This document shows, in pieces, positions 53,826-63,016 of a stretch of DNA of 64,000 nt (position 1 is its first letter; each line of letters begins with the position of its first letter). Below the pieces are notes generated by a model. It was not told where the DNA came from. It searched no databases and saw only the letters and a program-made list of their open reading frames with translations. Origin of the DNA: Syntrophaceae bacterium UBA2210. GTDB lineage: Bacteria > Desulfobacterota > Syntrophia > Syntrophales > UBA2210. A program made the translations under genes and the position numbers. The stretch is from the NCBI GenBank assembly GCA_002327865.1, contig DCUQ01000050.1, positions 7,065 through 71,064 on the forward strand, read 5' to 3'.

Positions 53826-54359
53826 CTATTTATTCAATTCTTCAAACACCGATTTATACTTTTCGTGAATCATCTTGCCATCAAACTCCCGGAACTCTGC
53901 CAGCATGGCCTGATCCTCCTCATCGGTGAAGTAGCCTCTGGATGAAGGGAAAAACACTTTATCTTCTTCTTCGATATGTCTGGGATAAAACTCGGTAAGG
54001 GTTTGAAGATTGGCGGCAATGTCTTTCAATGCGGCATCATCGCCATCCCGGTAGCGGGCGTTGGCTTTTGCAAGCGCTTCGCTTGTCTTGCGACCGAACA
54101 CATGTTCTTCAATCAAATTTTCCATAACCTGGCGGTCTTCTGCGGTAAGTTGCTTATCGTCTAATTTCCGAAAGAGAATATCTTCTTCCTTTCCATGGTG
54201 TGTCTTATCGGCATACACCCTGATAAAATCAATGATAGTATCAATTAATGCGGGATCTACCTCCCGTTTCGATTCGATTCCGGATAGAAGATTTCTGATA
54301 ACCATAATCATCTGTTCGATGAGACGATGCTCTATCATAAGTTGACCACGTGCTTGCAT
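53826..54359 (-). CDS. Hemerythrin-domain protein
   Basis: 177 aa. Residues 9-155 are a hemerythrin-like HHE domain: EHRLIEQM (His/Glu), ADKTHHGKEEDILF (His-x-x-x-Glu), EEHVFGRK and YPRHIEEEDKVFFP supply the di-iron ligands. Such proteins sense or scavenge oxygen, nitric oxide or iron; fits an anaerobe. Strong aaggaggt site. Confidence 0.9.
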   Translation of the reverse strand: MQARGQLMIEHRLIEQMIMVIRNLLSGIESKREVDPALIDTIIDFIRVYADKTHHGKEEDILFRKLDDKQLTAEDRQVMENLIEEHVFGRKTSEALAKANARYRDGDDAALKDIAANLQTLTEFYPRHIEEEDKVFFPSSRGYFTDEEDQAMLAEFREFDGKMIHEKYKSVFEELNK

Positions 54360-54471
54360 GATTTTTACCTCCTTTTTTTATAATGCCGAATCCCGGGCAT
54401 AACCGGCGGCAAAAAGCAGGGTAGGGGAAAGAAGAATTCGTTATTTTTTGTCGTCCTGGTTGATGCCGTTA

Positions 54472-54963
54472 TTAAAGCATTTTTTGCATCCAGACGGTAT
54501 CAAATATTTTACCTTTCTTTTTACCCGCCTTTTTAAAGCATCCACATTCAACAAAGCCGTTTTTCTTGTGGAAGTTTATACTGCCGGCATTTAAAGAGGA
54601 AATATTTGCCAGGATGTTTGTGATGCCCTTAGCCTGTCCCTCCCTCTCGAGGAACTCCAGCATAATTTTTCCGATTCCCTTTCCGGTGTGATCGATATCG
54701 ATGAAACAGGTAATTTCTGCCGTATGAGAAAATGTGGGCATCGGATTGAATGTTCTGAGCATTCCGAATCCAAGCAATTTGCCCTCTTGATCTTTGATGA
54801 CGGCTGTTGGTAAATTTTTCGCCATTTGCATAAACATATCGAATGCCTGATACGGCACTTTGCTTTCCGGAAATGCGGCGAATGAATTCTCCACGTAATA
54901 GTTGAAAATGTCGATTATTGGTTCCCGATCTTCTGCTGAAATCGGATTGATTGAATATTCCAT
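54472..54963 (-). CDS. GNAT-family N-acetyltransferase (phosphinothricin acetyltransferase-like)
   Basis: 163 aa. The N-terminus REPIIDIFNYYVENSFAAFPE is typical of phosphinothricin-type GNATs, and the acetyl-CoA loop is HTGKGIGKIMLEFLERE, followed by NAGSINFHKKNGFVECG. The target is unknown. No clear operon partner. Confidence 0.85.
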   Translation of the reverse strand: MEYSINPISAEDREPIIDIFNYYVENSFAAFPESKVPYQAFDMFMQMAKNLPTAVIKDQEGKLLGFGMLRTFNPMPTFSHTAEITCFIDIDHTGKGIGKIMLEFLEREGQAKGITNILANISSLNAGSINFHKKNGFVECGCFKKAGKKKGKIFDTVWMQKML

Positions 54964-55227
54964 AAGGTCATCCCTTTATTCTAACGACAAAGCTCCCCGG
55001 CGGTTATGGATCTTAAAAGTCGAATTCAGGAAAAAGCGCGATAAACGATTACCGATTTTCCCGTTTGTATCACTTTTTACGGTATCACGAGTCGGGTATT
55101 CATCAGATCATACGCTTCATGATCTCTCCTGGCACGTACTTCTTATACTCCCTGTGTGGCGCTCTGCATCTCTATAGTTAACAAGAATTTAATAATACTC
55201 TTATAAATACCTTTAGTCTTTCTTCTT

Positions 55228-55749
55228 TTAACCATACATCTCGTACATAACTGTCTGTTCGAGAGATTTTCTTTCGGTGTTGTGTCGATCAGGACTTAAA
55301 AAACCCTTGCCGGGATAACCTAAAATCAGCAATGCAGTCGGTTCCATGTATACCGGTATATGAAACTCCTCTCGAATTATATTCGGGTCGAATAATCCGA
55401 CCATGACGCTTCCGATATTTACTTCTCTTGCCGCCAGCATCATGTGATCGCAAACAATCCCGATATCCAGATCTCCCGAACACTTTCCATCAAAAGGCCT
55501 GATTAAAGGATGCGATTTGTCCTGACAGACAATGAGAATGCATCTGGAACCAAATGTTTGATAGGCTTTTTGAATTTTTATTATATTTTCGGGTTTCTGA
55601 ACCACAATAATTCGCTGCGGCTGCTGATTACAGGCAGTTGGTGCGACTCTTCCTGCAGCCAGAATGTACTCGAGGTCGGCTTTGCCGATGTCTTTGTCCA
55701 AAAATCCGCGTGTTGTACATCGCGCCTTTGCCAGGTCAAGAAAACGCAT
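55228..55749 (-). CDS. Nitroreductase-family flavoprotein
   Basis: 173 aa from ATG 55749, which has a ggag box 9 nt upstream; a TTG 6 codons earlier is rejected. RCTTRGFLDKDIGKADLEYIL, AGRVAPTACNQQPQRI with the FMN contacts, and GSVMVGLFDPN plus LILGYPGKG are typical of FMN nitroreductases. Reduces nitroaromatics, quinones or similar with NAD(P)H. Confidence 0.88.
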   Translation of the reverse strand: MRFLDLAKARCTTRGFLDKDIGKADLEYILAAGRVAPTACNQQPQRIIVVQKPENIIKIQKAYQTFGSRCILIVCQDKSHPLIRPFDGKCSGDLDIGIVCDHMMLAAREVNIGSVMVGLFDPNIIREEFHIPVYMEPTALLILGYPGKGFLSPDRHNTERKSLEQTVMYEMYG

Positions 55750-55979
55750 TTCATGTTCTCCATTCAAAAATATAAAACGATTAATTTTTTAACTGGAACG
55801 TAGAGCAAATACAACCAATTCTTACTATGATTATGCACCCCAATGTCGACCTGACGTGAATATCAGCAGCTTGTGCAAGTCGTTCGCTGAAGTAAATTGC
55901 TGTCTCTCGTTATGTCTGTTCCAATAGTGAAAAAAGAGGGCGCTGTGCCTGTTTGTCGATTTTGCCGAAGATGTCGAGT

Positions 55980-56819
55980 TTACTCTTTATTCGCAATAAC
56001 CGCGAATTCATTTGATTTCCGATCATAAGGCGTTCCCGCCACGTCGGAATAAAATTCTTTGACGGAAAACCCTGCCTCCGTAAATTCCCTCTCAAGGTCT
56101 TCGGGCGCAAAATACTGCAGCCGGTTGTACACCTGTCGGGTGCGTTCGGGCTCGATGATTGTGTATTTATCCAGCACCACCTTTTCTTCATCGTATTTGA
56201 AGGTATTCAGGAAACCGTAATACTTATCGGGCGACCAGAATCCGTTGAGCTGGTTCACCTCATATGAAGCGGTCTCTTCCCTTTGCTCGAATGCCGACAG
56301 GGAGTAAACATCGAGCAGGACCGAACCGCCGGGTTTAAGGATATTATGGAATTTGCTCAGAAGCCCTTTTCTCTGTTCCGGGCTGAGGGCGCAGAAATCA
56401 CACATGATCATCAGCGCGAGGTCGAACCGGTCTTCCGTTTCAAATTCCAGGTAATTCCGATTAACGTAGACGATGTTCAACCGCTCGCGGGTTGCGACAT
56501 CTTTTGCGTACTCGATGGATCTCACTGAGAAATCGATACCCGTCACATTTGCGCCGTGCTTCGCCAGGCGTGCTGCATATAATCCCGGACCACAGCCGAA
56601 GTCGGCTATCCCGGTGTCCCTGCCGACGTTGAACATGGAAACGATCCACTCGACCGACCGGTTGATGAATCCCGCGTTTCGCGAAGAAACGTCGATGGCC
56701 TCGTTGAGGTGGAACGAGAGCATCTGTTTCGATGTATGCTCATCGGTCCACAGATCGCTCGCGGTGTAAAATTGAAACGGCTCCGGTCGTTCGTTGATCT
56801 TCTCCAACTCTTCAAACAT
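55980..56819 (-). CDS. Class I SAM-dependent methyltransferase
   Basis: 279 aa. SAM motif I is GIADFGCGPGLYAARLAKHG (about residue 72), then NVTGIDFSVRSIEYAKD, DLALMIMCDFCALSPEQR and LKPGGSVLLDVYSL. The N-terminal 60 residues contain WTDEHTSKQMLSFHLN, as in small methylases of the SmtA/UbiE-like kind. Substrate unknown. Confidence 0.85.
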   Translation of the reverse strand: MFEELEKINERPEPFQFYTASDLWTDEHTSKQMLSFHLNEAIDVSSRNAGFINRSVEWIVSMFNVGRDTGIADFGCGPGLYAARLAKHGANVTGIDFSVRSIEYAKDVATRERLNIVYVNRNYLEFETEDRFDLALMIMCDFCALSPEQRKGLLSKFHNILKPGGSVLLDVYSLSAFEQREETASYEVNQLNGFWSPDKYYGFLNTFKYDEEKVVLDKYTIIEPERTRQVYNRLQYFAPEDLEREFTEAGFSVKEFYSDVAGTPYDRKSNEFAVIANKE

Positions 56820-56915
56820 TCTTTTCCCTCATCTTATCGCAAATAACAATAAAACCAGCCGTGGACTTTTGAATCTTCGGCTGGATCGGCCGTTGGACTG
56901 GTTTCCATTATTCTA

Positions 56916-57353
56916 CTAAGTAATAATTCTGTACTCCGGTACAACCTCGACATTGCCCTTTATCATCTGCCAGACGGGGCAGACCGACTGTTCGGCGAGT
57001 TGGATTGCCTTCCGGATATCCGTATCCTTCGTGTCTTCTGAATTCAGGATGAATTCTATAAAAATCTTTTCAAATTTGATCGGCGGTTGTTCTCTTCTGA
57101 TGCCCTTTGCATTAACTTCCAATCCGGATACCGTCTTCCCCATTTTTCTCAGTAAATACACGATGGCTGTGGCACTGCAACCGCTGAAGCCCATCAGTAA
57201 CAATTCGAGTCCGTTATAGCCCAGACCGTCTCCGAGGGGAGGTTTATAATCGAAGGTGATCGGTTGTTCGGGGTTGGCATTAGACACTCCGGTAAATTGA
57301 ACTTTCCGGTTAATCAAACGAACATTCACTTCCTCTTGCGGTTCTGACATCAT
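56916..57353 (-). CDS. OsmC/Ohr-family protein
   Basis: 145 aa. LLMGFSGCSATAIVYLLRKMG holds the first active Cys and ICQTGQ is the antisense; in this strand the C-terminal QLAEQSVCPVWQMI carries the second Cys. Likely a hydroperoxide-reducing or sulfur-transfer protein. Ribosome site taaaggag. Confidence 0.88.
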   Translation of the reverse strand: MMSEPQEEVNVRLINRKVQFTGVSNANPEQPITFDYKPPLGDGLGYNGLELLLMGFSGCSATAIVYLLRKMGKTVSGLEVNAKGIRREQPPIKFEKIFIEFILNSEDTKDTDIRKAIQLAEQSVCPVWQMIKGNVEVVPEYRIIT

Positions 57354-57540
57354 TGTACTCCTTTAACAGTAAGAATAATCGTCGTCTCGTTCATAACGAG
57401 CGGGCAGCGGCGCGGCGTGTCAAATCGACAAGTGCTTTTAACCCCGGCATCCGGCCCTCCGCATGCAGAGACGGACGAAAAGCCAGGCCTGGTCGGTCCG
57501 CAGCAGAGCCGCGATCGACTTTATCACCCGGTTCGACATT

Positions 57541-57873
57541 TTATTTCTTTCTCAGCCCGTCGAGTATTGTCTTTGCCTGGGGAGCCACAAGGAAGAACTC
57601 ATCGAGAACGGAACAGGGATAGTCGGAACAGTCCGCGCATGTGTCGATAGCCTTCTTTGTCGCACACTTCCTGACCTCGCACATCTGATCGCAGTAATAT
57701 GTCTTTATACCCGACGAAAGACAGCCCGTGCAGTTGATGTGTTCCGGTTTGACAGGGGCATCGTACAGCCTTGCCCACTCCTCGGCGACCTTGACGCGGA
57801 GTGCGTCGTCGTTGTTCTTTGTGGCAATGAACGCTCCGCATTGCTCACAGTCCAGTCCGCAGTAGCCGATCAT
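57541..57873 (-). CDS. Cysteine-rich DUF3795-like protein
   Basis: 110 aa from ATG 57873 (aaaggag upstream). Eleven cysteines, including GYCGLDCEQCGAFIA at the N-terminus, NCTGCLSSG, YYCDQMCEVRKCA and TCADCSDYPCSVL, spaced as in DUF3795 proteins, probably binding zinc or an iron-sulfur cluster. Function unknown. Confidence 0.8.
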   Translation of the reverse strand: MIGYCGLDCEQCGAFIATKNNDDALRVKVAEEWARLYDAPVKPEHINCTGCLSSGIKTYYCDQMCEVRKCATKKAIDTCADCSDYPCSVLDEFFLVAPQAKTILDGLRKK

Positions 57874-57942
57874 AATAATGTACTCCTTTCTGCCCAACTA
57901 TAGAGATCACCGGCGGTGGCAGTATGTCTGAGTGTCGCCTTG

Positions 57943-58446
57943 TCAGCCGGTTGCCTTGAATCCGTCGTGAAAAGTTACTGTGCCATGCGGAGTGCGTTTT
58001 TCGTCGAAGGAAAGAGCGAAAAATACCTCCTGCGGCACTCCCTCATGTGCGAGATCCGGTACATTCTTGAACCCTAATTGCCTGTAGTAATCAGGATGGC
58101 CGACGAGACAACATCCCTTGGCATTCATATCTTTCAACTGTGACAGTCCTTCCAGTATCAGGCCTTTGCCGATGCCCTGCTGCTGATATTCCGGCAGCAC
58201 CGAAACAGGTCCCAGGCCGTACCAGTCTTTTGTGCCGTCGGAAATTATTACAGGTGAAAAAGCGACATGCCCGACAACACGCCCGTCGATTTCCGCCACA
58301 AGCGACAACGTAAGTGCGCCTGCGTCGCGTAGTGCCTTGATTATGAATTGCTCGGTTTGATTGCTGATCGGAAGTGTCTTGAACGCGGCTGTCGTGACCT
58401 GGGTGATTGCCTCGATATCCGATACAGTTTCTTTTCTTATGATCAT
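57943..58446 (-). CDS. GNAT-family N-acetyltransferase
   Basis: 167 aa. Motif A is LPEYQQQGIGKGLILEGL, preceded by VVGHVAFSPVII; C-terminal CCLVGHPDYYRQLGF is a recurrent end in the YhbS-like GNAT subfamily. The substrate is unknown. Own ribosome site (cggaga). Confidence 0.88.
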   Translation of the reverse strand: MIIRKETVSDIEAITQVTTAAFKTLPISNQTEQFIIKALRDAGALTLSLVAEIDGRVVGHVAFSPVIISDGTKDWYGLGPVSVLPEYQQQGIGKGLILEGLSQLKDMNAKGCCLVGHPDYYRQLGFKNVPDLAHEGVPQEVFFALSFDEKRTPHGTVTFHDGFKATG

Positions 58447-58661
58447 ATGAATCTCCGGATCATTTTTACTTTATTCCTCAATAGCGTCGCCTGTTTCCCG
58501 CAGATGATTCCGGAATGAATAATCGGGGTCGCCGCCGGAACGCCTCTCCAGATATTTCTCGAATTGCAACCGCTCATGAAGTTACATGGAATGCAGTTCT
58601 GTAATGCTTACAAAAAACCGACCCGGAAGGGACACAATCGATCGGGTTCGGTGCCTTGTTG

Positions 58662-59204
58662 TCAGTTCCTCAGTATTTGAAAGAGATCGTTGCCCGATTC
58701 CTGATCCCGGACGTAGCGGAAACCGGACTTCATAAGAACATTTACCGACGCGATGTTATCAGTGGTTGCGTGGGCGATAATCCTCTGAACCCGGATGTCG
58801 CGAAGCGCGTTCAGTACAAGTGCTTTGGTCATTTCAGTCGCATACCCATGCCCCTGTGATGAAGGCATTATGGAAAAGCCGATCTCTACCTCTCCCTTTT
58901 CGTTCGGGGGGCCTAAATAGCCTCCTGCTCCCACCAGCATCGAGGGCCGGCTCTCTTCTTCCCGCCGGACCGCGTACCAGACATACCACCCGACGACCGA
59001 CGCGCCGCCCTCTTTAAGACGGCAGCCGAAGAAGTCCTGCGCATCCCGGTCATATTCCCCCGGCGGCCATCCGGGTTCCACCCGTGTTTCCAATAACTGT
59101 GCCAGATGTTCAGAGGATTCCGTTTCGGCACGGATATGGTCGAATGTCGCAGCTGTTAAATCAAGCCGGTTTGTCTGTAGTCCGGCACATTTCAACTCTT
59201 CCAC
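58662..59204 (-). CDS. RimJ/RimL-type GNAT N-acetyltransferase
   Basis: 180 aa; GTG start. Motif A SSQGHGYATEMTKALVLNAL, VQRIIAHATTDNIASVNVLMKSGF, and the N-terminal LQTNRLDLTAATFDHI fit the RimJ/RimL group that modifies ribosomal proteins or free amines. One of three acetyltransferases within 5 kb. Confidence 0.85.
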   Translation of the reverse strand: MEELKCAGLQTNRLDLTAATFDHIRAETESSEHLAQLLETRVEPGWPPGEYDRDAQDFFGCRLKEGGASVVGWYVWYAVRREEESRPSMLVGAGGYLGPPNEKGEVEIGFSIMPSSQGHGYATEMTKALVLNALRDIRVQRIIAHATTDNIASVNVLMKSGFRYVRDQESGNDLFQILRN

Positions 59205-59276
59205 TTTAAATTGTCCTCTTGCCTGTCTGATAAAGATAAAGCCCGGCGGCTGTCAAGCGTCCGCTACAGCGAATGG

Positions 59277-59843
59277 TCACTCTCTGGAAGCCCGGACCAG
59301 ATCGGTGTAATACCCGGTTGTGATATCCGACTGAGAAATACCTGAAACAGCAAGCAGATTTTTCAGGTTCTCCTTTGCCCCGGCCGTTTCGTTCATGGTT
59401 TTCACTAGAGACTCTACTTCTATAAAACATGATTCAAGCCCGGGTATCCTTACAAGCGTGGCCAGCACCTTTTTCCCGTTGTATGTAAGATAATAATTCC
59501 TGCAGAACTTTGTAAACTCGATATCGACCGGATATCCCAGCATCTGAATTATATGCTTGATATTATCGTAATCCCCGATATCGATATTAACCTCATATTC
59601 CGGTTTAGACAGCGTCTGCGCATCGAACGGTTCATCTTTGTAAGTCAATACTATCTTCGTATGTCCGTTCGATATCTTTCTGACGCGAAGTTCTCTTCCG
59701 GAAGACCGCAGCAGCCCGTCCCTGGAATCGAAATATACATCATTGTATGAAACGGTCTCCACCTTTTCAGGCTTGAGCTTCATCAGCTCTTTCTCAACCT
59801 GCCGTTCATCGGAAACAATGGCCTTCAATTCAACTTCGAGCAT
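59277..59843 (-). CDS. CYTH-domain protein (class IV adenylate cyclase/thiamine triphosphatase-like)
   Basis: 188 aa beta-barrel phosphohydrolase/cyclase. The EVELKAIV start is the ExExK signature of the CYTH family (Glu3, Glu5, Lys7), binding the triphosphate and metals. RELRVRKISNGHTKIVLTYKDE carries further basic residues, and FIEVESLVK acidic ones. CyaB-type cyclase or triphosphatase cannot be separated by sequence. Confidence 0.88.
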   Translation of the reverse strand: MLEVELKAIVSDERQVEKELMKLKPEKVETVSYNDVYFDSRDGLLRSSGRELRVRKISNGHTKIVLTYKDEPFDAQTLSKPEYEVNIDIGDYDNIKHIIQMLGYPVDIEFTKFCRNYYLTYNGKKVLATLVRIPGLESCFIEVESLVKTMNETAGAKENLKNLLAVSGISQSDITTGYYTDLVRASRE

Positions 59844-59866
59844 ATTAAAAAACCATCAAAAAGGGG

Positions 59867-60247
59867 TCAAGTCATGTTTTGTTCGGCGTATTCCGTATTC
59901 TTCAGGATTCCAAGCTGCTCGATGGTTTTTTCCGCCACATTTTTATTTTTAGTAAAAAAGCGTTGTAAACGTTCGATAAGCTGTTTTTGTTTTATCTTAT
60001 CATTGACGTAGTATTCATGCGTAAGTAACTTTTCGGCCCAATCCAGATTAGATTGCACTTCTTGGGGGATTCGCTCACCGTCGTGGCGAACCGCGTTCTC
60101 CTGACATAAATTGTGACAAACCCCGCATCGTATGCACTCTTCTTCCTTTATAAATGCGACGTTTCCTTCCATGGAAATTGCACCGACAGAACATTCATCG
60201 ACACAGATTCGGCACCCTGTACACAATTCTTTCTTAATCCACGGCAT
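59867..60247 (-). CDS. Ferredoxin-like 2x[4Fe-4S] protein
   Basis: 126 aa. Two adjacent clusters: CTGCRICVDECSVGAI and CIRCGVCHNLCQENAV. The C-terminal half (residues 62-126) is helical and charged (WAEKLLTHEYYVNDKIK) and unlike plain ferredoxins, so this may be a partner or regulator subunit. The gene lies between AAGGGGTCAA (59861) and TTGACCCTTTTGG (60364), an inverted pair, and its stop codon falls inside the left one. Confidence 0.85.
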   Translation of the reverse strand: MPWIKKELCTGCRICVDECSVGAISMEGNVAFIKEEECIRCGVCHNLCQENAVRHDGERIPQEVQSNLDWAEKLLTHEYYVNDKIKQKQLIERLQRFFTKNKNVAEKTIEQLGILKNTEYAEQNMT

Positions 60248-60644
60248 TCTTATTTATCTCCCCTTTTAATTCTATGTAGTTTTTATAATGTGGCTGATGA
60301 GCGGCAATATTTGGACTATAACACCGCTTGCGCTACGCCGTGTAATGCCACCATGGTCGCGGATTGACCCTTTTGGCTCTTAAAATACCGGGACAATCAG
60401 AACTTGCGGATAAATTCTAATAAGTTTGGGGGATTATGGGGAATCCGGGGAGATATGTCAAGGATAATCCGGGGCTTTCGGCAATGAACGGGGGATAATA
60501 AGAAACAGGTTATTATCCCTGTTCGTTTCGATTGGCTGGATACTATCAGCAAACATGAGTCAAGAGCAGACTTGGGCCCTTCTTATGGAATAAAAGAGAG
60601 GCAAAGCCGGGTTAACGACTCTGCCTCTTTAAAGTTTATTTTAT
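60248..60644. other. Intergenic region
   Basis: About 400 bp between two minus-strand genes. It holds the TTGACCCTTTTGG motif at 60364, the likely ferredoxin promoter, and a terminator at its right end. Nothing else is recognised. Confidence 0.3.
60597..60632 (-). terminator. Terminator of the beta-propeller gene
   Basis: On the minus strand AGAGGCAGAG pairs with CTTTGCCTCT (ten pairs, one G-U) and is followed by CTTTTATT, just 13 nt after the stop codon. Confidence 0.7.
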
Positions 60645-61550
60645 CTATTTGAATATGGAGATCGTTGAGATGAAACATCCGCCGCCACCATTACCGCCAT
60701 CGTCGTCGTTATCATCGTCATCGGGTGTATATAAAAAGATCTCGTCATCATCGCCGTCAACTCCCTGCCAGACGACGTATCCGTTGTTGTTTATCTGAGG
60801 CAGTGTGTCATCATATGAATTGTTCGTGAGCTGCGTGGTGGTTTTTCCGTCGTATAAAAAGATCTCGTAATCGTTGCCGTCGGATCCCTGCCAGACGACA
60901 TATCCGTTGTCGTTTATCTGAGTGAAGTAATCACCGTATGAATTGTCCGTAAGCTGTGGGATGGCTGAGCCGTTATATAAAAAGGCCTCGGAAGTATCGT
61001 CATTGCCGCCATATCCACACCAGACGGCATATCCGCCGGCGTTTATCTGAGGGCATGTGTCATCATATGAATTTTTCGTAAGCTGCGTGGTGGTTTTTCC
61101 GTCGTATAAAAAGATCTCGTAATAAGCCCCGTCAAATCCCTGCCAGACGACGTACCCGTTGTCGTTTATCTGAGATTCTTCTTCATCATATGAATTGTTC
61201 GTGAGCTGCGCGGTGGTTGTTCCATCATAGAGAAAGATCTCGAAATCATTGCCGTCATGTCCGGACCAGACGACGCATCCGCCGGCGTTTATCTGAGGAT
61301 ACCAATCAATATATGAATTGTCCGTAAGCTGTGTCGTGCTTGTGCCGTCATAGATAAAGATTTCATCATAATTGTCATCGTTGCTTCCATGCCAGACGAC
61401 ATATCCTTCAGCGTTTATCTGAGGATACTTATCATCATATGAATTGTTCGTAAGCCGGGATATCTCCGCGAACACATGTGAGTGGATAAGAAATACGACA
61501 GAGAAAATTACAAACGCTGTCACCAGAATAACCCTGGTCGGCTTTGTCAT
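60645..61550 (-). CDS. Secreted six-bladed beta-propeller of tandem repeats
   Basis: 301 aa with a signal peptide (residues 1-28, ending HVFA). Six nearly identical ~41-residue units follow, each with LTxNSYDDxxPQINxxGYVVW then DGxDxEIFLYDGTTTxQ, as in TolB-like propeller domains; six copies would close a propeller. The C-terminus is an acidic linker (DDDDNDDDGGNGGGG) followed by CFISTISIFK, which looks like a truncated form of the CFIATAAYGS C-terminal domain seen in secreted proteins of this group. Role in surface binding is inference. Confidence 0.75.
   Translation of the reverse strand: MTKPTRVILVTAFVIFSVVFLIHSHVFAEISRLTNNSYDDKYPQINAEGYVVWHGSNDDNYDEIFIYDGTSTTQLTDNSYIDWYPQINAGGCVVWSGHDGNDFEIFLYDGTTTAQLTNNSYDEEESQINDNGYVVWQGFDGAYYEIFLYDGKTTTQLTKNSYDDTCPQINAGGYAVWCGYGGNDDTSEAFLYNGSAIPQLTDNSYGDYFTQINDNGYVVWQGSDGNDYEIFLYDGKTTTQLTNNSYDDTLPQINNNGYVVWQGVDGDDDEIFLYTPDDDDNDDDGGNGGGGCFISTISIFK
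60745..61475 (-). repeat. Tandem DNA repeat encoding the propeller blades
   Basis: Six units of about 120-130 bp, highly similar at DNA level (for example CAGACGACGTATCC and GTCATATGAATTG blocks recur once per unit). Low divergence between units suggests recent amplification or gene conversion. Confidence 0.75.
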
Positions 61551-61761
61551 CTTTTTACCTCCCTGGTTTTATTAATGATTTTCACCGGAACCGGTCCGTT
61601 TCCAATCGCGCCTTTCCTAATAAGATAGATGTATTATAAGTGACGATTTCTGGAGGAATAGCAATGCTTGAAAATAACTGAATTATTGCTGATCGCAGGC
61701 AGGTAGTTATTGAATTAACTGGAATTAATCAGGGACACTTAACCCTTTTGGCCTGGCCTCG

Positions 61762-62858
61762 TTAGCTCCGCCCGCCGAATAATATTTTATTGAGATTGGT
61801 AAAAACCTTCAATCGAAGCAACTTCACCAGCATCTGACTGGAAAACCAGGTCATTGCGAATAAACAGGGAATTTTAATCAGGGGCACAGGCGAAAGATTA
61901 AGGGCATTCCAACATTTCAGGAGGATATAAACGAAGGCAAGATGGGATAAGTATATACCGAAAGTATCTATCCCACTCCGGCTTAAGAAATTAAGCAGGA
62001 ATGATTTTTTGTACAGCTGATCTAAACGATAAAACAGTGCCAGAATAAAATTGGCACTGATAAATTGGAATAAAACTCCTGTTATAAGAAAATATTGTCT
62101 TACATTATAACCCCAAAGGGTTACTTCCAGATGTGTCTCCCAGTAGAAAGCTGCGAACGTAACAATCGTTCCTGATCCGAGCAGCAGCAGGTGCCTGCTC
62201 AATGCTGCGATAACCTGTGGAAAGCGACCGGTCCAGACTCCCCAGAAAAAGAAAAGACACCAGGGAATAAATGCTTTTCCATAGTGCCATTCAAAAAAGT
62301 GGTGATCCGGGCCTTGTATCCAAAGCAGCAGGTTCGATGTAATATAGAAAAGAAAAGTAAGAGTTATTGCAACAGTCAGAGTAATGTTCAAACCGCGTTC
62401 ATGCAGACAGGACCTGGTAAAATAATATATAAAGTAGAACTGGATCAAAACAAAAACAAAATAGAGATGTATATATCCTGTCGTCAAAAACCATATTGTC
62501 TCACCCGATAAGATAGGGCAACTGAAAATCGCTTTAAATAGAAGCATGTATATTACGTTCCATGCAAAAAACGGGATGATAATAGTATCAAGTTTACGCT
62601 TGAAAAAATTGACTTTGAAGGAAGATTGACAGTTGAATTTTCTTTTCTACTCAGTAGATATCCCGAGATCATAAAGAACATGGGTACCGTGCAACAAACA
62701 AGCACCGATATGCCGATAGACCACCATGCCTTAGATCCCGGGCGGAAGTAGGAAATATAATTGATATGGGCTAATGCTACCAGCATCATTCCTGATGTTC
62801 TTGCCGCTTCGATCCAATTCAAGCTGCGTTTCATTTTCACCCGTATCTTTTGTTCCAT
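61762..62858 (-). pseudogene. Acyltransferase_3-family membrane protein, frameshifted
   Basis: The N-terminal part (62553-62858: NWIEAARTSGMMLVALAHIN, MFFMISGYLLSRKEN) and the C-terminal part (61762-62547) are in different frames. Between them the second frame continues as VNFFKRKLDTIIIPFFAWNV, the usual link in acyltransferase-3 proteins, so one lost base (or two gained) near the A-rich run at 62638-62650 explains the break. The intact protein would be about 365 aa with ten helices. It could be an O-acetyltransferase of surface glycans. A true pseudogene or an assembly error. Confidence 0.75.
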
Positions 62859-62924
62859 ATAGAGGGGCCAAGCCTGCTCTTGACCCCTTCGGCTGACACC
62901 TCCGGCTTATGCTGCTGACGTTCC

Positions 62925-62958
62925 GGTTCAGCGGCGGCGGTATGCCGTCCGCTGAACC
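62925..62958 (-). terminator. Hairpin after katG
   Basis: Perfect arms GGTTCAGCGG (62925-62934) and CCGCTGAACC (62949-62958) with an inner CGG/CCG pair, 58 nt beyond the katG stop. No T-run. Confidence 0.55.
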
Positions 62959-63016
62959 CGTTTCCCGGCTGACCGTTTTCCCGCCGCCATATCGGAAGAC
63001 CTCGAAGACTTTTATC

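Noticed and set aside
60745..61475. CRISPR-like array
   Set aside because: Units are contiguous coding repeats of about 41 codons without unique spacers.
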